DNA of 64,000 nucleotides from Arcanobacterium buesumense (GTDB lineage: Bacteria; Actinomycetota; Actinomycetes; Actinomycetales; Actinomycetaceae). The DNA lies in assembly GCF_012563545.1 (NCBI RefSeq), contig NZ_CP050804.1, forward strand, positions 682,001 to 746,000. The letters are read 5' to 3'. The position numbers and the translations under genes were made by a program. Shown here piece by piece: positions 26,251 to 36,267 of the stretch; positions within the stretch are counted from its first letter, which is position 1, and each line of letters starts with the position of its first letter. The notes under the pieces were generated by a model that did no database searches, had not been told where the DNA came from, and was given only the letters and a program-made list of their open reading frames with translations.

Positions 26251-27264
26251 ATGCGAGTAACTGCAGACAATAACGCGTTGCACATTCCTGTGCTAGTGCA
26301 AAATATTATTGACCTTTTTTCCCCCGCTTTCACTAATGATCAGCCAGTACTCATCGATTGCACCTTGGGTATGGGGGGGCACAGTGAAGCTCTATTACGT
26401 GCCTTTGATAACCTGTGCATCATTGGAATAGACCGTGATGAGCAAGCTATTGAGTTAGCTTCAGCGCGTTTAGCACCATTTGGTTCTCGGTTCATTGCTG
26501 TTCACACCACCTACGACGACGTCGATCTCATTGCTGAGCAATATGGTCACGATGGCTGTGTTGATGCTATTTTGATGGATCTCGGAGTATCGTCATTGCA
26601 ACTAGATGAAGTTGACCGTGGCTTTTCTTATGCTCACGATGCGCCCCTAGATATGCGGATGGATACCACCCGAGGGGTAACTGCAGCTCAACTTCTTGCA
26701 ACGGCTTCTCATGCTGAACTCTCACGAATTTTACGTGTCTACGGTGAAGAAAAATTTGCTTCCCAGATTGCGCGAGCTGTGGTCAAGCGTCGGCAGACTT
26801 CGCCACTAGAACGAACCGCAGAACTTGCTGAGCTCGTCCGTGAGACGATTCCCGCTCCGGCTCGCCGGAAGGGCGGAAATCCTTCCAAGCGCACATTCCA
26901 AGCTTTACGTATCGCGGTAAATAATGAACTCGAAGTTCTCGAAGCTGCGGTGCCTAGAGCGTTAGAAGCTCTTCGAGTGGGTGGACGTATCGTCGTCGAA
27001 TCATACCAATCACTCGAAGACCGCATAGTTAAAGAAGCGTTTAACGTGGGACTAATTTCCACATCGCCGCCAGGTCTGCCTATGGAGTTGGAAGATCACG
27101 CACCGTATCTTGCGCCATTAACACGCGGAGCGCAAAAAGCAGATCCTTCTGAACAAGAGCAAAACCCGCGTTCGGCATCAGTGCGCTTACGTGCTGTCGA
27201 GCGTTTGCGTCCCACCCCAGCACATATTTATCAGCCCCATCGTCGTCAAGGAAGTGCATTATGA
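26251..27264 (+). CDS. rsmH: 16S rRNA (cytosine-1402-N4)-methyltransferase RsmH
   Basis: SAM-dependent methyltransferase (337 aa) that acts on C1402 in the ribosomal decoding centre. The SAM site is DCTLGMGGHSEALL; ILMDLGVSSLQLDEVDRGFSY and the C-terminal KRTFQALRIAVNNEL are signature blocks. ATG 26251 is preceded by AGAAGGG at seven bases; the earlier in-frame ATG 26230 has no such site. The stop overlaps the ftsL start. Confidence 0.96.
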   Translation: MRVTADNNALHIPVLVQNIIDLFSPAFTNDQPVLIDCTLGMGGHSEALLRAFDNLCIIGIDRDEQAIELASARLAPFGSRFIAVHTTYDDVDLIAEQYGHDGCVDAILMDLGVSSLQLDEVDRGFSYAHDAPLDMRMDTTRGVTAAQLLATASHAELSRILRVYGEEKFASQIARAVVKRRQTSPLERTAELAELVRETIPAPARRKGGNPSKRTFQALRIAVNNELEVLEAAVPRALEALRVGGRIVVESYQSLEDRIVKEAFNVGLISTSPPGLPMELEDHAPYLAPLTRGAQKADPSEQEQNPRSASVRLRAVERLRPTPAHIYQPHRRQGSAL

Positions 27265-27659
27265 GTGTTCTAGCACGAGCAGTACAGCGTAATAGTGCAC
27301 CCGCATCACGTCCGATTATCGAGGTGCCGGGATTAAGCGTTGTACCAACTCCGGCCGCTGCTCGTGGATTTTTTGGAACAGTTTTATTGTGCGCAATTTT
27401 ATTTTTTGGGGCACTTGCCACAGCTTTTTATCTCAACACGCTGATGGTAGCTGGAGCTTACGAGCTTAAAGATATTAATGTAAAACATAACGAGGTGGCG
27501 GCACGCGAAGCGACGCTGAGAAGTGAAGTCATTTCCGTCTCCTCACCTGACCAATTACGGCATGCCGCTCAAGGAATTGGGATGGTGTCAGCTACATCAC
27601 TTCTTCATATAGATATTGAAACAGGAGCGGTGACAGCACCAACTGAGGGCAATCAGTGA
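27261..27659 (+). CDS. ftsL: Cell division protein FtsL
   Basis: Small bitopic division protein (132 aa) identified mainly by position between rsmH and ftsI. It has a cytoplasmic leader of 30-35 residues, one hydrophobic helix (FFGTVLLCAILFFGALATAF, about 35-54) and an external heptad-like helix. FtsL joins FtsB and FtsQ to activate septal wall synthesis. The start overlaps the rsmH stop (ATGA). Confidence 0.85.
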   Translation: MSVLARAVQRNSAPASRPIIEVPGLSVVPTPAAARGFFGTVLLCAILFFGALATAFYLNTLMVAGAYELKDINVKHNEVAAREATLRSEVISVSSPDQLRHAAQGIGMVSATSLLHIDIETGAVTAPTEGNQ

Positions 27660-27677
27660 GCATGATGAGGAGTAAGA

Positions 27678-29567
27678 ATGACGTCTCGATACGAGGAGTT
27701 CGAGCAGCTTACGCTTACTGAACGTTTAGCCGCTAGTTATCGCGCGGGAATGGGTAGTGGGCGTGGAGGCGGAGTTGCTGGCCGAAAACTCACAAACTCA
27801 CGATTAACTTTGACGATTATCGTTATCCTTGCGGTCGCCTTAGTTCTGGGTGCTAGGTTATTTTATCTGCAAGTTGTAGTTGGCCCGCAGCTTTCGCAAA
27901 CAGCGCGGTCGTTACGCAACCATGCTGAAACATTAGAAGCACGCAGAGGCGATATTGTCGACGTTCATGGTGCAATTTTAGCCACCTCGGTAGAACGTTA
28001 TAACGTACGTGTTAATCAGGTGGAAATTGCAGATTATCGAGAATACGACGACGATGACAACCTCGTCGGCGTTGGCGCTGCGGCAGCGGCTAAAAAAGTC
28101 GCTCCAATCCTTGAGATGGATGAAGCTGAACTTGGAGGTATTTTTCTTGGTGGTGAAGAAAAATACCAATGGGAGCTCGTCAAGCGTGATATTTCGCCTG
28201 ACACATGGCGTGAAATTAGCCAACTAGGAATTCACGGCATCTACCCAGATCCCTATATGCAACGAGTTTACCCAAATGGCTATGTTGCCGGAAATATTTT
28301 GGGATACACCGGAGTAACAGCAGACGATGACACTCTGGCTGGACGCGCCGGTATTGAATCAACCTATAACGAACTTTTAGCTGGAAAGAACGGCGAACTT
28401 AAAGTCGAAGTAGGTCCCTCCGGGACTGTCTTTCCACAATCGCCACGTAAAGAAATACCGGCGGTTGACGGCGGTAAAGTACAACTTACTATCGATCGAG
28501 ATCTGCAATTAGCTACCCAAGAAGCATTAGATAAGTCCGTAAAACGTACCCATGCTGAATGGGGCGCAGCCGTCGTCGTCCAAATTGGAACTGGTCGGAT
28601 ATTAGCGCTCGGTGATTCTTCCGCTCCAGATCCATCAAACCTTGCCAATGTTGACCCAGCTGACTGGAATTCACGAGCAGTCCAAGCAATTGTCGAACCT
28701 GGATCAACTGGAAAAGTTATCACGCTTTCTGCCGCTCTCGATAAAGGAGTTGTCACCCCTACAGATACTTTCGTGGTGCCAGATTCGATTACCATGCCAA
28801 ATGGCGAAGAAATCTCCGATAATGAAAATCACGCCACTGAAACGATGACAGCTGCCGGTATTATTGCGAAATCATACAACACTGGTTTGGTCCAAATTGG
28901 TGATCGAATGGATGACGCATACCGATATGATATGCTACGAAAATTTGGAATCGGAGAAAAAACAGGTATTGAACTACCAGGAGAAACTGCCGGTATCCTC
29001 AGCTCCTATGACACATGGGATAACCGTACTCACTACACCACAATGTTCGGACAAGCATGGGCTGCGTCCACACTCCAGCTAGGACAAATGATCTCTATTG
29101 TGGGAAATGAAGGAGTCAAAGTGCCATTGCACATTGTTGATGGAACGTATGACACAGATGGTAATTTCCAGCCAACAGTAATTGGCGCATCCCAACAAAT
29201 AGTTTCAGCTGAAGCAGCGCGCACCGCAAATAAAATGCTCCAAGGCGTCACTCGCAAAGATTCTACTGGACAGCTTGCGTCCGTGCCGGGGTTTAATGTG
29301 GCTGGCAAAACTGGTACTGCTCAGGTGCCTGACGAAAATGGAAACTTAACCAAACGTGTGGGTACCTTCGTCGGATTATTACCTGCAGAAAACCCGCAAG
29401 TTGCCATTGCAGTTGCTATTTATAATGCTGCGGGAGCTGGCTATGGTGGCCAGACAGCCGCGCCTGTTTTTGCTGATATTGGAAAATTTGCGATGCGCTC
29501 AATGGGAGTTGCACCGTCCCAAGAACCATTGGTGAAATATCCGTGGACCCAAAGTGAGATGCCATGA
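27678..29567 (+). CDS. ftsI: Septal penicillin-binding protein FtsI/PBP2b-type transpeptidase
   Basis: Monofunctional class B transpeptidase of 629 aa that cross-links septal peptidoglycan with FtsW. A basic cytoplasmic leader and one membrane helix (about 43-63) precede the dimerisation domain (RRGDIVDVHGAIL). The catalytic motifs are S343-T-G-K346, S399-Y-N401 and K544-T-G546, all intact. No PASTA domains are present. GAGGAG sets ATG 27678. The stop overlaps the murE start. Confidence 0.96.
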   Translation: MTSRYEEFEQLTLTERLAASYRAGMGSGRGGGVAGRKLTNSRLTLTIIVILAVALVLGARLFYLQVVVGPQLSQTARSLRNHAETLEARRGDIVDVHGAILATSVERYNVRVNQVEIADYREYDDDDNLVGVGAAAAAKKVAPILEMDEAELGGIFLGGEEKYQWELVKRDISPDTWREISQLGIHGIYPDPYMQRVYPNGYVAGNILGYTGVTADDDTLAGRAGIESTYNELLAGKNGELKVEVGPSGTVFPQSPRKEIPAVDGGKVQLTIDRDLQLATQEALDKSVKRTHAEWGAAVVVQIGTGRILALGDSSAPDPSNLANVDPADWNSRAVQAIVEPGSTGKVITLSAALDKGVVTPTDTFVVPDSITMPNGEEISDNENHATETMTAAGIIAKSYNTGLVQIGDRMDDAYRYDMLRKFGIGEKTGIELPGETAGILSSYDTWDNRTHYTTMFGQAWAASTLQLGQMISIVGNEGVKVPLHIVDGTYDTDGNFQPTVIGASQQIVSAEAARTANKMLQGVTRKDSTGQLASVPGFNVAGKTGTAQVPDENGNLTKRVGTFVGLLPAENPQVAIAVAIYNAAGAGYGGQTAAPVFADIGKFAMRSMGVAPSQEPLVKYPWTQSEMP

Positions 29568-31051
29568 TTCGTCCGCGCCATGTTTTGTCCCAACCTTTAG
29601 GGAAGATCGTTACTGGAGTTGAACAACGGTATGCGAATATTCCTGTCACCGGGGTGACAACCGATAACCGAGCAGTTATTCCAGGAGACATTTTTATCGC
29701 CGTTCCCGGAGCTCACGTTCACGGAGCTAAATACGGTGATGCGGCAATGCATGCTGGGGCTGTTGCGATTATTACCGATCGAGAGGGAGCAGACTTTATC
29801 AGTGCCGATGTTCCGGTTATTGTCACTGCTCAAGTGAGTGAGAAAATTGGCCAGATAGCCGCCCGGGTGTACGATAACCCGGCGGATAAACTTACCACCT
29901 ATGCGATTACTGGCACTAACGGTAAAACAACGACCGCTTATATGATCGATCATATTTTGCGTGCCCTGGGCGAAAAAACAGGCCTGATCGGCACAGTGGC
30001 TGTTCATATTGCCGGTCACGAAGTTCCTGCTGAGTTAACCACACCCCAGCCTGCAGATTTGCAAGCCATGCTGGCCGCATTGGTAGAACAAGGCGGAACG
30101 AGTCTCGTGATGGAAGTATCGTCTCATGCTATTGCACAAGGCCGAACAAATGCGATCTGTTTCTCAGTTGCCGGGTTTACTAATCTGACTCAAGATCATC
30201 TCGATTTCCATCACTCGCTGGAAGAGTATTTCGCGGTAAAGTCTCAGTTGTTCACAGCTGAACATTCACATCAAGGCGTAGCTGTGGCGAGCCAGACGTG
30301 GGGTGAACAAATTGTGGCCGCTCATCCAGAATATGTTGAGGCCTTAGTCGTAGGAAAAGAGCAACCAGGTGCGTGGATTATGCATCCGGGGGAACATCAA
30401 GCGTTTAATTTAACGAGTCCTACTGGTGAGACGATCTCCACCTATACAGATTTACCCGGTGACTTTAACGTCATGAATGCCGCATTAGCCATTGCGATGG
30501 TCAATAAGGGCGGTTACCGTCTAGACGATATCGCTCATGCCTTAAAAACACATCATGGGGTTAGTCCAACAGTCCCTGGCCGGATGGAGACCATTAGCTA
30601 TGCACCCCGTGTAGTTGTTGATTTTGCACATAACGAAGCTGCACTGACTCAGGCAATAACAGCGTTGCGTCCCCAAACAGCTGGCCGCTTGATCGTGATA
30701 ACTGGTTCGGCTGGAGACCGCGATACAACGAAGCGACCAGCCATGGCGAAAACTGTGGCACAGCATGCTGATGTTTTGATTATCACCGATGATGATCCGC
30801 ATTCGGAAGATCCAGCTGATATTCGTGCTCAACTTATTTCTGGTATTCCACCCCATGCGACATGGAAAGAGATTGCTGATCGGCGAGTAGCCATTTTGAC
30901 GGCAATAGCGGAGGCTGAACCGGAAGATACTATACTGATAGCCGGACGTGGGCACGAACGTTTTCAAGATATCGGTGGAACCTTATTTGAGCTTGATGAT
31001 CGTGAAATCGCCCGTGAAGGAATAGCTAACCGGAGGCCACCCAATGATTGA
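29564..31051 (+). CDS. murE: UDP-MurNAc-tripeptide synthetase MurE (predicted L-Lys/L-Orn-adding)
   Basis: Mur ligase of 495 aa that adds the third amino acid to UDP-MurNAc-L-Ala-D-Glu. Domains in order are the N-terminal UDP-binding domain (GVTTDNRAVIPGDIFIAVPG), the ATP domain (TGTNGKTTT near residue 117) and the C-terminal domain. The motif that selects the amino acid is D410-D-P-H413 instead of the DNPR of meso-diaminopimelate enzymes, so L-lysine or L-ornithine is predicted. Other positions also vary (VVDFAHNEAAL where most have DYAHTPDAL). It is coupled to ftsI and murF by overlaps. Confidence 0.93.
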   Translation: MIRPRHVLSQPLGKIVTGVEQRYANIPVTGVTTDNRAVIPGDIFIAVPGAHVHGAKYGDAAMHAGAVAIITDREGADFISADVPVIVTAQVSEKIGQIAARVYDNPADKLTTYAITGTNGKTTTAYMIDHILRALGEKTGLIGTVAVHIAGHEVPAELTTPQPADLQAMLAALVEQGGTSLVMEVSSHAIAQGRTNAICFSVAGFTNLTQDHLDFHHSLEEYFAVKSQLFTAEHSHQGVAVASQTWGEQIVAAHPEYVEALVVGKEQPGAWIMHPGEHQAFNLTSPTGETISTYTDLPGDFNVMNAALAIAMVNKGGYRLDDIAHALKTHHGVSPTVPGRMETISYAPRVVVDFAHNEAALTQAITALRPQTAGRLIVITGSAGDRDTTKRPAMAKTVAQHADVLIITDDDPHSEDPADIRAQLISGIPPHATWKEIADRRVAILTAIAEAEPEDTILIAGRGHERFQDIGGTLFELDDREIAREGIANRRPPND

Positions 31052-32462
31052 TACTACATTAGAACAAATTGCGGATATTGTGAACGGTAGCTTCGCAGGT
31101 ACGCAGCCGGCTGGCGAAGAGGTCGTCACCGCAGTAGCAACTGACAATCGCCACATCAAAGGCGGCGAACTATTTGTTGCTATTAAGGGCGAGCGAGTAG
31201 ATGGAAATCGATTTGCAAAAGCCGCCCTAGAAGCCGGGGCTACTGGAATTCTCACTGCTGATCGAGATGCAGTGTTAGCAAGTGGAGCAGACCCAAACCT
31301 AGTTATTATTGTAGCCGATCCAATTATTGCCCTCGGAAAAATAGCTCAATCGCAAGCACATTTGTTGCGTAGTCAAGGCGCACAAAATTTCGAAGTGGTC
31401 GGAGTTACTGGGTCAGTTGGCAAAACAACGACGAAGGATTTGCTCGCAGAAATTTTAGGCTGGCGTGGACCAATGATCGCTCCACCAGGCTCATTTAACA
31501 ATGAACTCGGCTTGCCCTTAACCGTGTTGCGAGCTGATAGCGCGACGTCAACTCTTGTCTTAGAAATGGGGGCCGATCATATCGGAAATCTGAAATATTT
31601 AACGGATATTGTTCAGCCAGATATTTCAGTTGTTTTAGCTGTCGCCCGGGCGCATTTAGGTGAATTCGGCGGTATTGAAAACGTCGCTCAAGCTAAAGCT
31701 GAACTTGTTACCGGAACCCGAGAAAATGGTATCGTCATCCTAAATCATGACGACGAACGAGTACGTGCGATGGCTATCCACGCCCCCGGAAAGGTTGTCT
31801 TTTTCTCTGCTTCAGGGGCACATCAGTCGGGAGTGTGGGCCAGTGATATTGAGATATCTGCCAGTGGTCATGCCTCATTCATCTTGCATTACGGGGACGA
31901 AGAAGGACACGTAGATCTGAGTCTCGTAGGTGAACACCATGTGGCTAACGCATTAGCTGCTGCTAGTGTTGGCCTTGTTATGGGGATGACAGTGAATCAA
32001 TGCGCACAGCTGTTATCCCAGGCACGTGCTGGCAGCCCGCACCGCATGGACGTGTGGCACTGGCGTGGGGCCACCATCATTGACGATTCATACAATGCAA
32101 ATCCAGATTCGATGCGAGCTGGACTACGGGGTCTAGCTCATGTAGGTCAGGGCAAACGTACAATCGCTGTGCTCGGGCAAATGCTTGAACTCGGAGCAGC
32201 ATCACATGACGAACATCGATCGATTGGTCAGGTTCTTATTGAGCTTGGAATTGACGTGCTTATCGCCGTCGGACCTGGATTAGAACCCACTGTTACTGCT
32301 GCAAAAGACGGCCAAGTGGTGGTCTTTGACGTGCCAGATGTGAGCAAAGCACACCAGTTGCTTGATACTCTTGTTTCAACAGATGACGTAGTCTTACTTA
32401 AAGGTTCTAACGGTTCTGGGGTGTGGCAACTCGCAGAGGCTCTAAAGGAGAAAGATCGCTAA
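31044..32462 (+). CDS. murF: UDP-MurNAc-pentapeptide synthetase MurF
   Basis: Adds D-Ala-D-Ala to the UDP-MurNAc-tripeptide (472 aa). The ATP-binding loop is TGSVGKTTTKD near residue 116; SFNNELGLPLT and the DDSYNANPDSM motif are typical of MurF. Its start overlaps murE by eight bases, and mraY starts directly after its stop. Confidence 0.96.
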   Translation: MIDTTLEQIADIVNGSFAGTQPAGEEVVTAVATDNRHIKGGELFVAIKGERVDGNRFAKAALEAGATGILTADRDAVLASGADPNLVIIVADPIIALGKIAQSQAHLLRSQGAQNFEVVGVTGSVGKTTTKDLLAEILGWRGPMIAPPGSFNNELGLPLTVLRADSATSTLVLEMGADHIGNLKYLTDIVQPDISVVLAVARAHLGEFGGIENVAQAKAELVTGTRENGIVILNHDDERVRAMAIHAPGKVVFFSASGAHQSGVWASDIEISASGHASFILHYGDEEGHVDLSLVGEHHVANALAAASVGLVMGMTVNQCAQLLSQARAGSPHRMDVWHWRGATIIDDSYNANPDSMRAGLRGLAHVGQGKRTIAVLGQMLELGAASHDEHRSIGQVLIELGIDVLIAVGPGLEPTVTAAKDGQVVVFDVPDVSKAHQLLDTLVSTDDVVLLKGSNGSGVWQLAEALKEKDR

Positions 32463-33548
32463 ATGCTCGCGATTCTTATTGCACTTGGAATATCGCTGAT
32501 TGTGGCGTTGCTTGGAACACCTTTGTTTATCAAGGTGTTAGAAAAGCGTTCGTACGGTCAGTTTATTCGTGAAGATGGTCCGACCACGCATCTAGTTAAG
32601 CGCGGTACACCAACTATGGGCGGTGTCGTAATTATTGGGGCGACGATTACGGGTTGGGCAGTTGCTAACATCGTGATGCAACGTGTACCTCAAGTATCTG
32701 GTTTCCTTCTTCTCGGTTTGATGGTCGGAATGGGGATCGTCGGTTTTCTCGACGATTTCATTAAGGTAAGTAAAGAACGATCCTTAGGATTAACTCCGCG
32801 TGCAAAGATGCTTGGTTTAGGAACTGTAGGTATCGTCTTTTCTGTTCTAGCCTTACAATTTCGTAACGATATGAATCACACTCCGGGTTCTACCGCAATA
32901 TCGTTTGTGCGGGATTTGCCGATTAATCTCTCCGCCGGGGGAGCTATCCTTGGTTTAGTCCTATTCGTGTTGTGGACAAACTTCCTTATCACTGCTTGGT
33001 CAAATGCTGTTAACCTGACCGATGGTCTTGATGGCTTAGCAGCTGGCGCTTCCATGCTTGCCTTTGGTGCATACACAATTGTTGGAATATGGCAGTATTA
33101 CCAAACATGTCAGTCTGTTGTGGCCGGCAGTCCAGGATGTTATGACGTTCGTGATCCGCGAGAAATTGCAATTATTTGTGCCGCGATTGTTGGCGCATGC
33201 TTTGGCTTTTTATGGCATAACACCTCGCCAGCAGCAATTTTTATGGGAGATACCGGATCGTTGGCACTCGGTGGCGCATTCGCCGGAGTCTCGATTTTAA
33301 CCCGAACAGAAATTCTCGCGGTTTTTCTTGGCGGACTGTTCGTCATCATCGTCATCTCTGATGTTATCCAAATCGGGATGTTCAAACTCACCGGCAAACG
33401 CGTATTCCGGATGGCTCCGCTCCATCATCACTTCGAACTTAAAGGTTGGAAAGAAGTTACGATTGTGGTGCGGTTCTGGCTCATCCAAGGCTTGTTTATT
33501 TCCGCGGGTATGTTTTTATTCTATGCAGAATGGTTGGCACATCAGTGA
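32463..33548 (+). CDS. mraY: Phospho-MurNAc-pentapeptide-transferase MraY
   Basis: Polytopic membrane enzyme (361 aa) that links phospho-MurNAc-pentapeptide to undecaprenyl phosphate, making lipid I. The acidic motifs are FLDDFIKV and NLTDGLDGLA, and the cytoplasmic MAPLHHHFELKGW histidine loop is present near the C-terminus. About ten hydrophobic helices are visible. The start follows the murF stop with no gap. Confidence 0.97.
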   Translation: MLAILIALGISLIVALLGTPLFIKVLEKRSYGQFIREDGPTTHLVKRGTPTMGGVVIIGATITGWAVANIVMQRVPQVSGFLLLGLMVGMGIVGFLDDFIKVSKERSLGLTPRAKMLGLGTVGIVFSVLALQFRNDMNHTPGSTAISFVRDLPINLSAGGAILGLVLFVLWTNFLITAWSNAVNLTDGLDGLAAGASMLAFGAYTIVGIWQYYQTCQSVVAGSPGCYDVRDPREIAIICAAIVGACFGFLWHNTSPAAIFMGDTGSLALGGAFAGVSILTRTEILAVFLGGLFVIIVISDVIQIGMFKLTGKRVFRMAPLHHHFELKGWKEVTIVVRFWLIQGLFISAGMFLFYAEWLAHQ

Positions 33549-33550
33549 CT

Positions 33551-35032
33551 ATGTCTATCCCTGGCGCTCAACAATTTAACTCCCAACGCATTGCGATTCT
33601 TGGTCTGGGCGTTTCTGGGGGGGCAGCCCTGAGTGCTCTTGGCCAGCATACTAGTGCAATTCTTGGCGTGTGGGATTCATCGGCTAAGGCTATTGAACAG
33701 GTGGATTCAACAATCCTTGACTGTGCAATATCGGATGCCGAGCCAACTAAACTGATTGCCTCTTTACTTGCCTGGCAACCAGATCTAGTTATTATCGCTC
33801 CAGGATTTCCCCAGACGGGTATCGAATGGCAAGAATTGCGAAAAACACAGATTCCGGTGTGGTCGGAGATTGAACTTGCTTGGCATTTACGAGCACAAGA
33901 TGACGATGGACATTTTGCTCCTTGGCTATGTGTGACCGGAACTAACGGTAAGACAACCACTGTGGATATGCTTCAAGCCATGCTTCGTGCTAGTGGTAAG
34001 CGGGCTTTAGCTGTGGGTAATGTGGGCACTGCGGCAGTAACAGCAGTTAGCGACCTTTCTGACCAAGCACCAGAAGTGTTTGTATGCGAGCTGTCATCTT
34101 TCCAGCTTGCGGCTACGTATTCGATGGAGCCTACCGCCTCTATTGTTCTCAATATCGCTGACGACCACCTTGAATGGCATGGGAATCGTACCGAGTATGC
34201 GCGTGCAAAAGCTAATATCTATGAGCGTACTCACCGCGCATGTATCTTCCCAGTAGGGGACAGCAATGTACAAGCAATGGTTGATAATGCAGACGTAGTT
34301 GAAGGTGCTCGTGCTATTGGGCTATCGCTGGGAATACCATCGCCTGGCGAATTAGGTTTAGTTGATGATGTGGTTGTGGATAGAGCTTTTGTACGTCAGA
34401 TGTATTCGCAGGCAGAAGAGCTTTTTACCCTTGCTGATGTTGCGCATTTGGCTCCGCCAAGTTATGACCTCCCAGTGCATATCGTGAAAGATGCCATAGC
34501 AGCTGCGGCTTTAGCGCGTGCTATTGATACTCCGTCGTCAGCTATCGCTGCGGGACTTCGTGAGTTTCATGCGGATCGGCATCGAATCGAGTTTGTTGCC
34601 GAACACGGTGGTGTTACATATATTGATGATTCGAAAGCGACAAACGCACATGCAGCCCAAGCGTCACTTTTGGTTCAAAAGCCAGCTAATACGGTTTGGA
34701 TTGTTGGCGGGTTATCAAAAGGTGCACAGTTTGATACGCTCGTTGAACGGGTTGCCGATCGGTTAGCCGGTGTTGTTGTGATCGGCCTTGATCAACGTCC
34801 GTGGCGTTCAGCATTAAGCGCGCTCAAAGCGCCCGTAACGTATATTGACGAACAGAGCCAGAATCCAATGCGTGAGGCAGTCACACAGGCAGCTGAGTTA
34901 GCTCAACCGGGAAATACTGTTTTGTTAGCACCAGCTTCTGCTTCGCAAGATCAATTTACTAATTATGGCGAACGCGGAGCGATATTTGCTGATATGGTCC
35001 GTGAATTGATTGTTACTGGCGGGGAGAAATGA
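33551..35032 (+). CDS. murD: UDP-MurNAc-L-alanine:D-glutamate ligase MurD
   Basis: Cytosolic Mur ligase of 493 aa that adds D-glutamate. The N-terminal Rossmann segment is IAILGLGVSGGAAL, and the ATP loop is VTGTNGKTTTVDML near residue 133. The frame is open 35 codons upstream inside mraY, but ATG 33551, two bases after the mraY stop, starts the conserved sequence. It probably relies on translational coupling because no ribosome site is evident. Confidence 0.96.
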   Translation: MSIPGAQQFNSQRIAILGLGVSGGAALSALGQHTSAILGVWDSSAKAIEQVDSTILDCAISDAEPTKLIASLLAWQPDLVIIAPGFPQTGIEWQELRKTQIPVWSEIELAWHLRAQDDDGHFAPWLCVTGTNGKTTTVDMLQAMLRASGKRALAVGNVGTAAVTAVSDLSDQAPEVFVCELSSFQLAATYSMEPTASIVLNIADDHLEWHGNRTEYARAKANIYERTHRACIFPVGDSNVQAMVDNADVVEGARAIGLSLGIPSPGELGLVDDVVVDRAFVRQMYSQAEELFTLADVAHLAPPSYDLPVHIVKDAIAAAALARAIDTPSSAIAAGLREFHADRHRIEFVAEHGGVTYIDDSKATNAHAAQASLLVQKPANTVWIVGGLSKGAQFDTLVERVADRLAGVVVIGLDQRPWRSALSALKAPVTYIDEQSQNPMREAVTQAAELAQPGNTVLLAPASASQDQFTNYGERGAIFADMVRELIVTGGEK

Positions 35033-36267
35033 TGAGACAGAACGAGCCAGTGGAGGGCTTATCAGCAAAAGATCTGGTGCGTCGTAATGTTATTCTTCAA
35101 TCTTTGCTTCTGATGATTGCTTCGGCGCTTATGCTGATTACTATTGGTGTTTTCATGGTATTTTCGGCAACAGCCCCGTCGTCGATTTCTGCGGTGTCGC
35201 GCGACCCGTCAACTCAACTTTTTGCGGTAGCTTTGCGCCAAACCATTTTTGCGGTATTAGGTATAGTTGGTGCAGGTTTCCTGGCGTTTATTCCGTATAA
35301 ACTGTTGCAACGAGTTGCGCTACTGCCGTTGCTACTAGGCGTTGTGTTGCAAACTCTTGTTTTACTACAAGATGGTGATGGAGTTGCTGGTAATAACAAC
35401 TGGCTAAGAATTGGTAACTTTGCTTTGCAGCCCTCAGAGTTTTTAAAACTGGCACTCATTATTTGGCTGGCTATGATGCTGGCTCGGCTAACCGTTGATG
35501 AGATTCAACATTACAAAACGATCATTATTCCAGTGCTTGGCTTTGGCGCGTCTATGGGTGTTGTTCTATTAGGCGGTGACGTCGGTACTGCTCTGGTCTT
35601 CGTTCTCATTGGGGCAGGAATGTTCTGGCTTGCTGGCTTGCGCAGTGGTCAGCTTGTACCACCAGCGTTTGTCTTCGGTTTTTTAGCAACTATTTTGATT
35701 GTTATCCGTCCATCGCGGTTGTATCGTGTGGGTGACTATTTCACTAATTTGTTAACTCTTCCGGACCAAATTACCCCAACTCAGTTAGATTATGCGCTTT
35801 TTGCATTCGGCTCTGGTGGGGTGACTGGTGTCGGAATTGGTGCTGGTAAAGAAAAATGGCGTGATTTGGCCGAAGCTCATACTGACTTTATTTTTGCAGT
35901 GATTGGCGAAGAGCTTGGAATGATCGGTGCGTTTACTATCATTTTGCTCTTTTTAGCATTGGGATGGTCGCTTATTCGTATTGCTATGAATCACCATGAT
36001 CGTTATGCTCAATTATTGGCTGTCGGGGCGTTGTTGTGGTTATGCGGCCAAGCTTTCGCCAACATGTGGGTGGTTACCGGACTTTTGCCAGTTTTTGGTG
36101 TGCCGTTACCCTTTGTATCTATGGGCGGTTCGTCGATGATGGCGACGGTGTGGATGTTAGGCGCTGTCATAGCTACGACGCTTGACGTTCCGGGGGTGCG
36201 TGAAACATTCACTGCGCGCCGTGGATTAGTTCGACAAGCACGTGCTCTAATTCGGAGGAAATCATGA
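35029..36267 (+). CDS. ftsW: Lipid II polymerase FtsW (SEDS family)
   Basis: Polytopic SEDS glycosyltransferase (412 aa) that polymerises lipid II at the septum with FtsI. Family blocks include NNWLRIGNFALQPSEFLKLALI, AHTDFIFAVIGEELG and the final GVPLPFVSMGGSSMMA. Nine to ten membrane helices are visible. Its start overlaps murD and its stop overlaps murG. Confidence 0.96.
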   Translation: MMRQNEPVEGLSAKDLVRRNVILQSLLLMIASALMLITIGVFMVFSATAPSSISAVSRDPSTQLFAVALRQTIFAVLGIVGAGFLAFIPYKLLQRVALLPLLLGVVLQTLVLLQDGDGVAGNNNWLRIGNFALQPSEFLKLALIIWLAMMLARLTVDEIQHYKTIIIPVLGFGASMGVVLLGGDVGTALVFVLIGAGMFWLAGLRSGQLVPPAFVFGFLATILIVIRPSRLYRVGDYFTNLLTLPDQITPTQLDYALFAFGSGGVTGVGIGAGKEKWRDLAEAHTDFIFAVIGEELGMIGAFTIILLFLALGWSLIRIAMNHHDRYAQLLAVGALLWLCGQAFANMWVVTGLLPVFGVPLPFVSMGGSSMMATVWMLGAVIATTLDVPGVRETFTARRGLVRQARALIRRKS

